Of a stretch of DNA of 64,000 nt, positions 8,169 through 16,072 are shown in pieces. The stretch's first letter is position 1, and each line of letters opens with the position of its first letter. The position numbers were made by a program, and so were the translations under genes. Source of the stretch: Kiritimatiellia bacterium (GTDB lineage Bacteria > Verrucomicrobiota > Kiritimatiellia > CAIQIC01 > Lenti-01); assembly GCA_017527155.1 (NCBI GenBank), contig JAFXQI010000012.1:31793-95792 (forward strand), given 5' to 3'. The notes under the pieces are model-generated. The model searched no databases. It worked only from the letters and a program-made list of their open reading frames with translations, and had not been told where the DNA came from.

Positions 8169-9581
8169 TCAGCGGGCGATGGGGGTGTGCAGGCGGATGC
8201 CGTCGGGGATGGTGGCGGGGCGGTCGGTGGGGTTGCGGAGGTGGACGGCGCCTTCGACGCGCACGTCGCGGCCGAAGCGGATGTCGCCTTCGACGGTCAG
8301 GGAGTCGCAGTAGAGGAGGGACGGGGCACCGTTGGGGAAGCGGAGCTCGAAGTCGGCGATGTGCTTGCAGTAGCGGGGGTCGAGGCGGATGTCCGGCGGC
8401 GGTGCGAAGCGCTGGGGATGCAGGGTGACCTGGTGGTCTTCGCCAAGGCGGTAGAGGTCGGAGCGGACGGCGAGCAGGTCGTTGGTGGTCTTGACGGGGG
8501 CGAAGCGGCGGCGCGGGACGACGAGCGCGGTCGCGCCCTCGAAGCAGGAGATGGCCGCCCCCATCGCGGATTCGAGCTGCACGACGGGCGTGCTGTCGGG
8601 GCGAACGGGGTCGACGGTCTTGCGGTTGACGATGAGGGGAAGGCTGAGGAGGCCGTCGTAGGCGGCCAGGGCGTCGCGCAGGGCTTCGAGATCGATCCAG
8701 AGGTTGTTGGTGTTGAAGAGGGAGTACTTGGCGATGTCCTGGAAGTCCTCGGTTTCGTCCGCCGGGCACTGGGCGGATTCGCGCAGGAGGAGCCGGCCGG
8801 ACGCGCGGTCGCGGGCGAGGTGCCCGCCCTTGCGGTCGCATTCGGTGCGGGCGGTCACTTCCATCAGGAACGGGATCCGCCGGCGTGCGACGAACCCCAG
8901 GATGCCCATGTGCAGGATGGCGCCGAGGTTGTCGGAGTTGGATACGAAGGCGTGGCGGTAGCCGGACGCGAGGAGGCGGTCGAGGAGGCCCGTGGTCTGG
9001 AGGGCGAGGTAGATGTCGGCGTGGCCGGGCGGGCACCACTCGAGCTGCGGGTTGTCGGGCCAGGTGACCGGTTCGGCGGTCTCCGCGACGAGCTTCGGCA
9101 CGCGGTGCTGCAGGAACGACAGGGGCAGGCCGTCCGGGTTCGCGAAGCCGGGATGGTTCGCCGCGATGGACGCCAGGGAGTCGGCGTCGGTCGAGAAGCT
9201 GTCCATCAGGAGAAAGGGCAGCGGCGCACGGCAGCGGCGGCGCAGGAATTCGATCTGGCGGACCAGGATGTCCAGGAACGTCAGGCCGTTCTTCGCCACG
9301 ATCAGCGATTTGGCCTTGTCCAGCCCCATCCCGGTGCCGAGGCCGCCGTTGAGCTTGATGACGACGGTGCGGCGGATCGCTTCCTCGCCGGCGGGGTCCA
9401 GTTCGTCGAGGTCGGAGAGCTTCGGGAGGGGGCCGATGGGGGAGAGGTGGCGGCCGGGAATCACGCCCAGGTCGCCGGAACCCCAGCGGCGCACGTTTTC
9501 GAGGAAGGAGCGCGCGACGAGCGGCGGCGTGCGGTCGGAGTCGAGGCGGGCGCGGATGGAGGCGAGGGGAAGGGAGGGCAT
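8169..9581 (-). CDS. UTP-glucose-1-phosphate uridylyltransferase (UDPGP family)
   Basis: Makes UDP-glucose from UTP and glucose-1-phosphate. The 470-aa protein has the long, eukaryote-type UDPGP fold rather than the short bacterial GalU fold. The nucleotide-binding loop LNGGLGTGMG lies at residues 77-86, followed by AKSLIVAKNG. FVSNSDNLGA, near the middle, matches the sugar-nucleotide site, and the C-terminus has a left-handed beta-helix-like region (SLTVEGDIRFGRDVRVEGAV). UDP-N-acetylhexosamine pyrophosphorylase is related but usually has a different loop. UDP-glucose would feed the glycosyltransferases and glycan loci of this window. ATG 9581 is used; a TTG nine bases upstream is an alternative. 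Confidence 0.88.
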   Translation of the reverse strand: MPSLPLASIRARLDSDRTPPLVARSFLENVRRWGSGDLGVIPGRHLSPIGPLPKLSDLDELDPAGEEAIRRTVVIKLNGGLGTGMGLDKAKSLIVAKNGLTFLDILVRQIEFLRRRCRAPLPFLLMDSFSTDADSLASIAANHPGFANPDGLPLSFLQHRVPKLVAETAEPVTWPDNPQLEWCPPGHADIYLALQTTGLLDRLLASGYRHAFVSNSDNLGAILHMGILGFVARRRIPFLMEVTARTECDRKGGHLARDRASGRLLLRESAQCPADETEDFQDIAKYSLFNTNNLWIDLEALRDALAAYDGLLSLPLIVNRKTVDPVRPDSTPVVQLESAMGAAISCFEGATALVVPRRRFAPVKTTNDLLAVRSDLYRLGEDHQVTLHPQRFAPPPDIRLDPRYCKHIADFELRFPNGAPSLLYCDSLTVEGDIRFGRDVRVEGAVHLRNPTDRPATIPDGIRLHTPIAR

Positions 9582-9612
9582 TTCAGGCAAAATCCAAAAC
9601 GGGGTCGGGCCT

Positions 9613-10506
9613 TCAGGGAATGTCCTGGAGGGTCATGTCGAGGTCGTGGGCGGCGGTGGCGAGTTCGTCGGCGCGGCGGGCGGCTTCGAGCTGGTGCAGG
9701 CGGATGGCTTCGGCCTTGCGCTGGACGGGGGGCACGAGGAGAACCGGGTCGACGGCGGGGAGATAGGCGACGATGCCGGGATGCAGCTCGGAAAGGCGGT
9801 AGGTCGCGGTGCCGCCGCCGAAGCGGACCGATACCTGGTCGCCGTCGATGCCCGTGATTTCCGCGTTCTCGCGCAGGGTCTGGCCCTTCGCGCCGACCAG
9901 CGCGGGGAAGAGCAGCGTCCGACCGCTGTTCTGCAGGCCGCGGCCGGCTTCGGCGTCGCCGAACTCCGGCGCCGCCGGGAGGGCCGCCTTCGCTTCTTCG
10001 AGACGTTCGCGGACGTCGGCGCGGACGATCGCCTCCTGGTCGCGCTTGCTGTTCTCGATCAAGCGGTTTTCGGCGTCGTCGAGGGCGCGGAGGTAGGTGG
10101 TGGCGAGATCGAGGATGGCGCGGGCCCGGTCCTCCACGGCGTCGATGCGGTCCTGGGTCTTGTCCTTCTGCTGGATCTGCTGGGCGGCGAGGCGGAGTTC
10201 GAGCTGCTCGGACGCGTCGTCGAGGCGGTCGCGGAGGTCGGCCGCCTCGGCTTCGGCGGCGGCGGCGCGGGCGTTGGCGGCGCGGCTGGCGTACGCCCCC
10301 CACGCGGCGGCGGCGGCCAGCAGGACGATGACGGCCACGGCGGCGATGGTGCGGGCGTGGCGGCGGAAGCCGGAGGTCTCGGACGGCATGTCGGGAATCT
10401 GGATGGGTTCGTTGCACTCGGGGCACTTGACGATGAAGCCGGCGCCGCGCTCGTCCACTTCCAGGTTGTGGCCGCATTCGGGACAGTCGAAATTGATGAA
10501 CGCCAT
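9613..10506 (-). CDS. Zinc-ribbon membrane-anchored coiled-coil protein
   Basis: Protein of 297 aa with a clear domain order. It starts with a zinc ribbon (FDCPECGHN and VKCPECNEPI, two CxxC knuckles within the first 35 residues). One transmembrane segment follows (TIAAVAVIVLLAAAAAWGAY, about residues 52-71), then a long coiled coil rich in Ala, Glu and Arg, and a C-terminal globular part. The expected topology is a cytoplasmic ribbon with an extracytoplasmic coiled coil. The family is unnamed and the function unknown. GAAAGGAGCGAATC before the ATG is a strong ribosome site and fixes the start, while the upstream in-frame extension lacks one. Confidence 0.75.
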   Translation of the reverse strand: MAFINFDCPECGHNLEVDERGAGFIVKCPECNEPIQIPDMPSETSGFRRHARTIAAVAVIVLLAAAAAWGAYASRAANARAAAAEAEAADLRDRLDDASEQLELRLAAQQIQQKDKTQDRIDAVEDRARAILDLATTYLRALDDAENRLIENSKRDQEAIVRADVRERLEEAKAALPAAPEFGDAEAGRGLQNSGRTLLFPALVGAKGQTLRENAEITGIDGDQVSVRFGGGTATYRLSELHPGIVAYLPAVDPVLLVPPVQRKAEAIRLHQLEAARRADELATAAHDLDMTLQDIP

Positions 10507-10604
10507 GATTCGCTCCTTTCGGGGGTCGGTTCCTTGTCTCATCCGCACCTTACCCCCAAAAGGGGCGGACGGCAAGCCCGCAGGCGGGGGGGAAGGGGAT
10601 GCTG

Positions 10605-10671
10605 TTCATGGGCAAGGAGGATGGTGGAAAATCCATGGAAAACATGGGATTTTTCCTGTTTCCAAAAGTGG
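10605..10671 (+). repeat. Dispersed repeat family C, copy 2
   Basis: TTCATGGGCAAGGAGGATGG, then AAAATCCATG pairing with CATGGGATTTT (one bulge), then CCTGTTTCCAAAAGTGG. It lies between two minus-strand genes in a 285-bp gap that otherwise shows no feature. Confidence 0.75.
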
Positions 10672-10791
10672 GCGGAACAGGGGGATGGCAGGGGGCCGGT
10701 GGAGATGGGGCGAGGGCGGGATGGGGGAAAAACGGGACAGCCGGCGCACGGGGCGCCGGCTGCCGGGGGGAGAGGGAATGGGACGGCGGGG

Positions 10792-12561
10792 CTACTGGCC
10801 GGCGGCCACCTTGGCGGCGACCTGTTCGCGGATGTGGCGGAGGACTTTGGGGGAGTATTCGTAGGGGCCGACGTAGTCTTCGGGGAATTCGGTCTGGTTG
10901 ATCAGGCGCACCTGGCGGGCGTGGTTGAGTTCGCCCCAGATCTGGCGGGAGGCGGTGATGGCGCGGTAGCGGACCCAAGCGGATTCGGCTTCGGTCTTGG
11001 CTTCTTCGCGTTCGGCGGGGTCGGTGGCGGTGGCGGCGCGCTGGTCGGCGAGGATGGCGCGTCCGCGGATGCCGGCGAGGTATTGTTCGTTGCGCTGGAT
11101 GCCGCGGCGCCAGTCGCGCTGCTGTTCGAGGAAGTCGTTGAGGCCGTTCTTGAGGTAGTATTTGGTGAAGTCTTCGGCGAATTTCTGCTTGGAGACCTGG
11201 TTGACTTTGTAGAGGTCGAGCTGCTGGCCCCAGGTGATGGTGGTGTTGCCGCCGAGGGCGAAGTTGATGTTGCCGTAGACGCCTTCCAAATGCGGCTCGA
11301 AGGCCTGCAGGAGCGGGATGATGTGGGTGCCCTTGATGGCGGGAATCCAGCCGATGCAGCGATTGAGTTCTTCGTTGCCTTTCTGGGAGGAGAGGAAGAG
11401 GAGGAAGTCGAGGGCGACGTCGAAGTGCTGGCTGGAGCGGGTGATGCCGAACTGGAAGCCGACGCCGGGGGATTCGTAGATGCGGCCTTCGACGACGCCG
11501 CCGTAGACGGGGTCGTCGGGGGACGGCAGGGGGAAGTCCATGATGCCGATGTCGAACTGCCCGCGGGCCTGCTCCATGAGGGACCCGGCGTCCCAGGTGC
11601 CGGTGGTCATGAAGACGGCGCGCTGCTGGGCGAAGAGGAAGACGGCTTCGTCGCGCCCGAGGCCGGTGTAGCCGGTCTGGAAGTAGTCGGTGACTTCGCG
11701 GATCATGGTGAGCCAGGCGTCGAGGGGCGGGTAGGTGAAGTCGAGGAGGCCCGTCTTGAAGGCGACGTAGGTTTCGTCGTTGCCGACGAAGCCGTCGCGG
11801 TTGAAGTCGGCGCGCCGCAGGCAGCCGTAGGTGACGGGGGAGAACATCATCGGGTCCCACTGGCCGTAGTGGTAGGCGCTGCCCGCGATGGCGATGTAGG
11901 GCTGGCCGGTGGCTTCGTTGGTGGAGTGGGCGATCTTGTCGCAGACGGCGAGGAATTCGCGGTAGTCGAGGGGGGCTTCGTCGAGGCCGGTGAGTTTTTT
12001 CAGGAGGGTCTTGTTGTAGAAGATGCGGGTGCCGAAGAGGGTCAGCGGGATGGCCATGTACTCCTGCATTTCGGCGACGTAGGCGGTTTTCATGCCGTCC
12101 TTGTAGGTCTGGCGGAGGGGGGTGTCGGCGAGTTCGGTTCCGGCGTTGTAGGGGTTGGGCGCGGAGACGTAGCGGGAGAGGGGGTGGAAGTAGCGGTTGT
12201 AGTAGCTCAACCAGATGTTGCCGGGCAGCTGCCCGCCCACCTGCAGGATGTCCGGCGCGGTGCCGCCCATCAGCTGGGTGGAGACCCACTGGCCGTAGGT
12301 GCTCTCGGGGATGGCGTCCTGGATGATGCGGATGTCGAGATCGGGGTGGAGCTTGCGGTACTCGTCGGCGAGCTGGTTGAGGCCGTCGCGGACGCCGGCT
12401 TCGAGCTGCCAGTGGCCGAGGCGGATGACGACGGCGTCGGGCGGGGTCTGCTCGGCGCGGTAGGTCACGATGACGAACGCCGACCAGACGAACACCGCCA
12501 GGACGACCAGCAGCGCGAAGTAGGTGCGGACGAAGTTGAATGCGGCGGAAATCCATTTCAT
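10792..12561 (-). CDS. Membrane-anchored extracellular solute-binding protein (family 1)
   Basis: Periplasmic binding protein of sugar ABC-transporter type, 589 aa, longer than the usual 420-450. Residues 13-33 form an uncleaved-looking membrane anchor. The binding fold begins at VVIRLGHWQLEAG and includes TAPDILQVGG and a C-terminal GWIPAIKGTHII typical of family 1. Residues 252-263 (DFNRDGFVGNDE) form an EF-hand/dockerin-like calcium loop inserted in the fold, which is unusual. The C-terminal 120 residues extend beyond the family. No permease or ATPase genes lie alongside, so the transport partner is elsewhere or the protein has a sensing role. It follows the TPR-like gene by 3 bp and is surely co-transcribed. 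Confidence 0.8.
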   Translation of the reverse strand: MKWISAAFNFVRTYFALLVVLAVFVWSAFVIVTYRAEQTPPDAVVIRLGHWQLEAGVRDGLNQLADEYRKLHPDLDIRIIQDAIPESTYGQWVSTQLMGGTAPDILQVGGQLPGNIWLSYYNRYFHPLSRYVSAPNPYNAGTELADTPLRQTYKDGMKTAYVAEMQEYMAIPLTLFGTRIFYNKTLLKKLTGLDEAPLDYREFLAVCDKIAHSTNEATGQPYIAIAGSAYHYGQWDPMMFSPVTYGCLRRADFNRDGFVGNDETYVAFKTGLLDFTYPPLDAWLTMIREVTDYFQTGYTGLGRDEAVFLFAQQRAVFMTTGTWDAGSLMEQARGQFDIGIMDFPLPSPDDPVYGGVVEGRIYESPGVGFQFGITRSSQHFDVALDFLLFLSSQKGNEELNRCIGWIPAIKGTHIIPLLQAFEPHLEGVYGNINFALGGNTTITWGQQLDLYKVNQVSKQKFAEDFTKYYLKNGLNDFLEQQRDWRRGIQRNEQYLAGIRGRAILADQRAATATDPAEREEAKTEAESAWVRYRAITASRQIWGELNHARQVRLINQTEFPEDYVGPYEYSPKVLRHIREQVAAKVAAGQ

Positions 12562-12564
12562 GGG

Positions 12565-13614
12565 TCAGTCCTCCTGGGGGGCGGCGGCGGTTTTCTTGGC
12601 GCGCTTCTTCGCGGGCTTCGGGGGGGCGGGGGGCTCGGCGGCGGCGGCGGCGGCGCCGTCGGCGGGGGCCGCTTCGACGGCCGGCTCCGCGGGCGCGGGG
12701 GCGGGCGCGTCCGCCGACTTCCCGGCGGCGAGTTCGGCGCGGATGCGCGCCTCCATGGCATCCATGCGTTCGAGGGCCTGCTTGCAGCCGTGGACGCGGA
12801 TGTCGTTGGGGTACTCGCGGAGCAGCTCCTTGTAGTACTTGCGGGCGAGGTCGAAGTCGCCGACCTCGAACTCCGCGATCGTGCCGAGGTTCCAGTAGGC
12901 CCAGGCGTATTCGACCGACGGGTCGAGCGGGTCCTTCTCGACGTTCTCGAACGACTTCTCCTCCGCGTGGAGCCGCTTCTCCTGCTCGTCCATCGTGACG
13001 TACGCGACGGTCAGCAGCGACCACGCCGGGCTGACGAACTCGTGGTCCTCGTGCGAGATGAACTCCAGCAGGTTCGACTCCGCGACGCGCGAACTCTCCG
13101 GCGCCAGCTCCGAGAGCCGGATGCCTTCGAGATAGAGGAACGCCTCCTTCGCCGCGAGGTGGCCGGGATACGTGTCCATGATGTGCTGGAAGCCGGCCTT
13201 GACCGCGTCGTAGTCCGGCTCCTTGCCGACGGGCACCAGATGTTTCTGCCGGACCAGCGCCAGCTCGACCCAGGGCGCGATGGGCGAATTCGGGGCCTTC
13301 TCCATCGCCTCGTTGAAATACTTCGTCGCCTTGGCGGGGTCCTCGCCGGGGCGCTGGAGGTCCCACACGATGCCGAGCCCGTAGGTGGCCATCGCCCAGT
13401 CGTCGGAGCCGACCTCGGCGGCGGCGCGTGCGGCCTCGAAGTGGCGTATCGCGTCGTGGAACTCGTTGAGGCGGTAGGCGGTCCACGCCTGGTTGACGAT
13501 GTCCTTGACGTCGCCCTCGGCGGCGACATCGCCGTCCTTGGAGCACGCGCCGCCCGCGAGCGCGACCGCGAGGCCCACCGCGAGGAAGGCCGGGAATCTG
13601 AAATGAAAAGCCAT
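12565..13614 (-). CDS. TPR-like lipoprotein or exported protein
   Basis: Exported protein of 349 aa. The N-terminus (MAFHFRFPAFLAVGLAVALA, then GGACSK) looks like a signal peptide, possibly a lipoprotein with cysteine 24, although the lipobox is not canonical. The middle has tetratricopeptide-like helical pairs such as AWAYWNLGTIAEFEVGDFDLA and YYKELLREYPND. The C-terminus is a long Ala/Pro linker ending in lysines. Its gene is immediately upstream of the solute-binding protein, suggesting a shared envelope complex. An ATG at 13623 is an alternative start. The gene lies 109-118 bp downstream of a five-copy palindrome array, the closest candidate regulatory region. Confidence 0.7.
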   Translation of the reverse strand: MAFHFRFPAFLAVGLAVALAGGACSKDGDVAAEGDVKDIVNQAWTAYRLNEFHDAIRHFEAARAAAEVGSDDWAMATYGLGIVWDLQRPGEDPAKATKYFNEAMEKAPNSPIAPWVELALVRQKHLVPVGKEPDYDAVKAGFQHIMDTYPGHLAAKEAFLYLEGIRLSELAPESSRVAESNLLEFISHEDHEFVSPAWSLLTVAYVTMDEQEKRLHAEEKSFENVEKDPLDPSVEYAWAYWNLGTIAEFEVGDFDLARKYYKELLREYPNDIRVHGCKQALERMDAMEARIRAELAAGKSADAPAPAPAEPAVEAAPADGAAAAAAEPPAPPKPAKKRAKKTAAAPQED

Positions 13615-13729
13615 GGGATGCATCCTTTCTCCGGCAAGCCGGACCATCACCCCTCCACTATGCCGCTTCCCTCGGCGGGCTTCCAGCACAAAATTGGCCC
13701 CGCCGCGGCGCGGCGCCGGAGGGCGCGAA

Positions 13730-13860
13730 TTTTCCAATCATTGGAAACATTTTTTCCAATCATTGGAAAAATGCCGAAAATTTTTTCCAATCATTGGAAA
13801 AAACGGACGGATTTTTCCAACCATTGGAAAAATATTTTCCAATCATTGGAAAACTTTTCC
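13730..13860. repeat. Array of five 15-bp palindromes (array 1)
   Basis: Five copies of TTCCAAYCATTGGAA with cores at 13732-13746, 13754-13768, 13785-13799, 13815-13829 and 13837-13851. Four have TCA in the centre and one has CCA. Each is flanked by T and A tracts. Centre distances are 22, 31, 30 and 22 bp. A half-site TTTTCC ends the block at 13860. The array lies upstream of the TPR-like gene and just downstream of mlaE. Confidence 0.95.
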
Positions 13861-13869
13861 GGGGCCGGG

Positions 13870-14661
13870 TCAGAGGTAGGCGGCGACGGAGATGAGCACG
13901 GAGACGACGAACAGGGCCGCGATGGAACGGATGACGCCGCGGGTCGCCGCGATCGGGACCGCGCTGAAGGTGTGGCCCGCGGACAGGCCTTCTTCGCAGC
14001 AGCACGCGCCCGTCAGCATCCCGGGGAGGATCGATTTCGCCAGCAGGATGAACACGTCCGCCGGCCCCAGCGCCCCCACCACGTTCGCGAAGAACCGCGG
14101 CATCGAGAAGCCGCCCGCGTCCATCAGCCACAGGCACGCGAAGCCGCCCAGGAAGGATACCGTGCAGAAAACCACCGACAGGCAGAAGACCGATACCGCC
14201 ACGCCGAGGATCCGCGGCATCGCGAGGTAGACGAACGGATCGAGGCCCATCGCGTCCAGCGCCCGGACTTCGCCGTTCACCGCCATGTTCGCCAGCTCCG
14301 TCGAGATCGCCGTGCCGCTGCGCGCGATCACCGCGAAGTTCGTCAGCAGCGGGCCCAGTTCGCGCACGAGAACCGTCACGAGCACCGGGCCGATGAGCGC
14401 CGTCTGGCCCAGCTTGTTCAGCCAGATCTGCGCTTCGACCACCGCCAGCACCCCGGACAGCAGCGCGATCAGCGAGACGAAGCCCGTCGCTTCGTAGCCC
14501 GTGAAGAGGATCTGGCGGGCGACGACGTTGCGGAAGGGGAGCGTCCAGGTGCGCGGCTGGAGGGCTTTCCAGACGACCGCGAAGAGGGTCCCGGCCTGGC
14601 GCGCGACGGCGCCGAGCCGGGCCAGGGTGGCGTTGCCGATGGACCCGATCCAGTTGTTCAT
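13870..14661 (-). CDS. mlaE: MlaE-family ABC transporter permease
   Basis: Inner-membrane permease of the Mla lipid transport family, which exchanges phospholipids between membranes in Gram-negative bacteria. The 263-aa length and hydrophobic profile fit. The family core LVRELGPLLTNFAVIARSGTAISTELANM is clearly recognisable, as are EVRALDAMGLDP and a C-terminal block of membrane helices. The usual companions MlaF (ATPase) and MlaD (MCE protein) are absent on both sides within this window. ATG 14661 (MNNWIGSIG) is preferred; an ATG four codons earlier is equally possible because neither has a clear ribosome site. Confidence 0.88.
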   Translation of the reverse strand: MNNWIGSIGNATLARLGAVARQAGTLFAVVWKALQPRTWTLPFRNVVARQILFTGYEATGFVSLIALLSGVLAVVEAQIWLNKLGQTALIGPVLVTVLVRELGPLLTNFAVIARSGTAISTELANMAVNGEVRALDAMGLDPFVYLAMPRILGVAVSVFCLSVVFCTVSFLGGFACLWLMDAGGFSMPRFFANVVGALGPADVFILLAKSILPGMLTGACCCEEGLSAGHTFSAVPIAATRGVIRSIAALFVVSVLISVAAYL

Positions 14662-14730
14662 GGCCCGGAGCATACGCCAAGGGAGGGGGCGCGGGCAAGG
14701 AGGGAAGAAGGGGGGCGAGGAGGGGGATTT

Positions 14731-14795
14731 TTCATGGTGGGGAGGATGGGGGAGGAATGGGGGAAAATGTGGAGGTTTTCCGTGTTCTCAAAAGC
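14731..14795 (+). repeat. Dispersed repeat family C, copy 3
   Basis: TTCATGGTGGGGAGGATGG, GGGGAAAA and GGTTTTCC arms, then GTGTTCTCAAAAGCATGCGG. It lies between the divergent starts of mlaE and the M20 peptidase. Confidence 0.65.
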
Positions 14796-14897
14796 ATGCG
14801 GCCCGGCGTCCGCGACGCCCCCCGGCATTTCGGGATGGTCCCGGACGGCTTTTGGAGTATAAGGAAGCCACGGAACGAACGCGAAAGGATGTCCAGC

Positions 14898-16058
14898 ATG
14901 AAGAAATCGGATGCGGTGGCGCTGTTGCGCCGGTTGGTGTCGCTGCCCAGCGTGGAACCCACGCAGACGGACCGGCCGGGGGAGATCGGCGGGGAGGCGC
15001 GCATGGCGGACTTCTTCGCCGGGTACATGGAGAATCTCGGGTTCGACATCGAGCGGCAGGAGGTCCTGCCCGGGCGGTGCAACGTCATCGCGCGGCGCGG
15101 GCCGGCGGATCCGGAGCGTACCTGGTTGCTGGAGTCGCACATGGACACCGTCGGCATCGACGGGATGCTCCACGATCCGTTCGCCGGCGAAGTCCGCGAC
15201 GGCCGCCTCTACGGCCGCGGTGCCGCCGACTGCAAGGGCGCCATGGCCGCCGCGATGGATGCGCTCGCCCGCATCGACCTCGACGCGGTGGCCGCGCGCG
15301 GCGACGCCATCCTCTACGTCGGCGCCATGGGCGAGGAAACCGGCAACAACGGCGCCCGCGCCGTGCTGCCGCTCCTGCCGGAGCGCATCAGCCGGACCAT
15401 CGTGCTGGAGCCCACCGAGGCGCAGGTCGTGCACGCCAGCAAGGGGATCGCCGCGCTCGAAATCGACTTCACGGGGCGCTCCGCGCACGGGTCGAACCCC
15501 GAGGTCGGCCTCAACGCCATCTACGCCGCGATGGAGTTCGTCGCGCGCCTCAAGGCCTACGCCGCCGCCGAGGCCGCCGCGCACCGGCATCCGCTCGTCG
15601 GCGCGCCGTCGATGAACGTCGGCGTCATCCGCGCCGGCATCGCGCCGAACGTCGTGCCGCCCGCCTGCCACCTCGAACTCGACTGGCGCGTGGTGCCCGG
15701 CGAGGACATCGAGGACGTCAAGACCGCGCTCCGCGGCATCCTCGCCGACATGGTCCGCGAGGGCCTCTGCCTCGACGCGGCGCTGGAGCAGACCCAGCAG
15801 AACTGCCCGCTGGTGACGCCGGGGGATTCGCCGCTGGTGCGCGAACTGGTGGCCGCCTGCCGCGCGTCGGGGCTCGACAGCGCTCCCGGCGGCGTCCGCT
15901 GGTGCTGCGACGGGTCGGTGTTCTGCCCGCGTTCCGACGAGACGGTGGTCTTCGGTCCCGGCAGCATCAAGCAGGGCCACGCCACCGTCGAGTACATCGC
16001 CACCGCCGAACTCGAAGCCGCCTCCGACGCCCTCGCACGGCTGCTGGCCGGCGGGTGA
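14898..16058 (+). CDS. M20-family zinc peptidase/deacylase (ArgE/DapE type)
   Basis: Cytosolic di-zinc amidohydrolase of 386 aa, in the ArgE/DapE/CPG2 group. Metal and catalytic residues are in place: H81 and D83 (SHMDTVG), D111 (GRGAADCKGAM), E146-E147 (MGEETGNNG), a further acidic residue near 171 (VLEPTEA) and C-terminal H361 (SIKQGHATVEYI). The dimerisation lid domain is in the middle. It could be acetylornithine deacetylase, succinyl-diaminopimelate desuccinylase or a peptidase; no neighbours of those pathways are seen, so the substrate is open. ATG 14898 sits 8 bp after AAAGGA and gives the family N-terminus. An ATG at 14889 is close by. Confidence 0.85.
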   Translation: MKKSDAVALLRRLVSLPSVEPTQTDRPGEIGGEARMADFFAGYMENLGFDIERQEVLPGRCNVIARRGPADPERTWLLESHMDTVGIDGMLHDPFAGEVRDGRLYGRGAADCKGAMAAAMDALARIDLDAVAARGDAILYVGAMGEETGNNGARAVLPLLPERISRTIVLEPTEAQVVHASKGIAALEIDFTGRSAHGSNPEVGLNAIYAAMEFVARLKAYAAAEAAAHRHPLVGAPSMNVGVIRAGIAPNVVPPACHLELDWRVVPGEDIEDVKTALRGILADMVREGLCLDAALEQTQQNCPLVTPGDSPLVRELVAACRASGLDSAPGGVRWCCDGSVFCPRSDETVVFGPGSIKQGHATVEYIATAELEAASDALARLLAGG

Positions 16059-16072
16059 ACCGGGAGCCGTGG

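Noticed and set aside
13730..13860. CRISPR array
   Set aside because: The repeat is only 15 bp and palindromic, spacers are 7 or 15-16 bp and AT-rich, and no cas genes are present.
9013..14862. A 1949-residue open frame on the plus strand
   Set aside because: It lies opposite well-supported minus-strand genes, is low-complexity, and runs through the palindrome array; an effect of high GC content.
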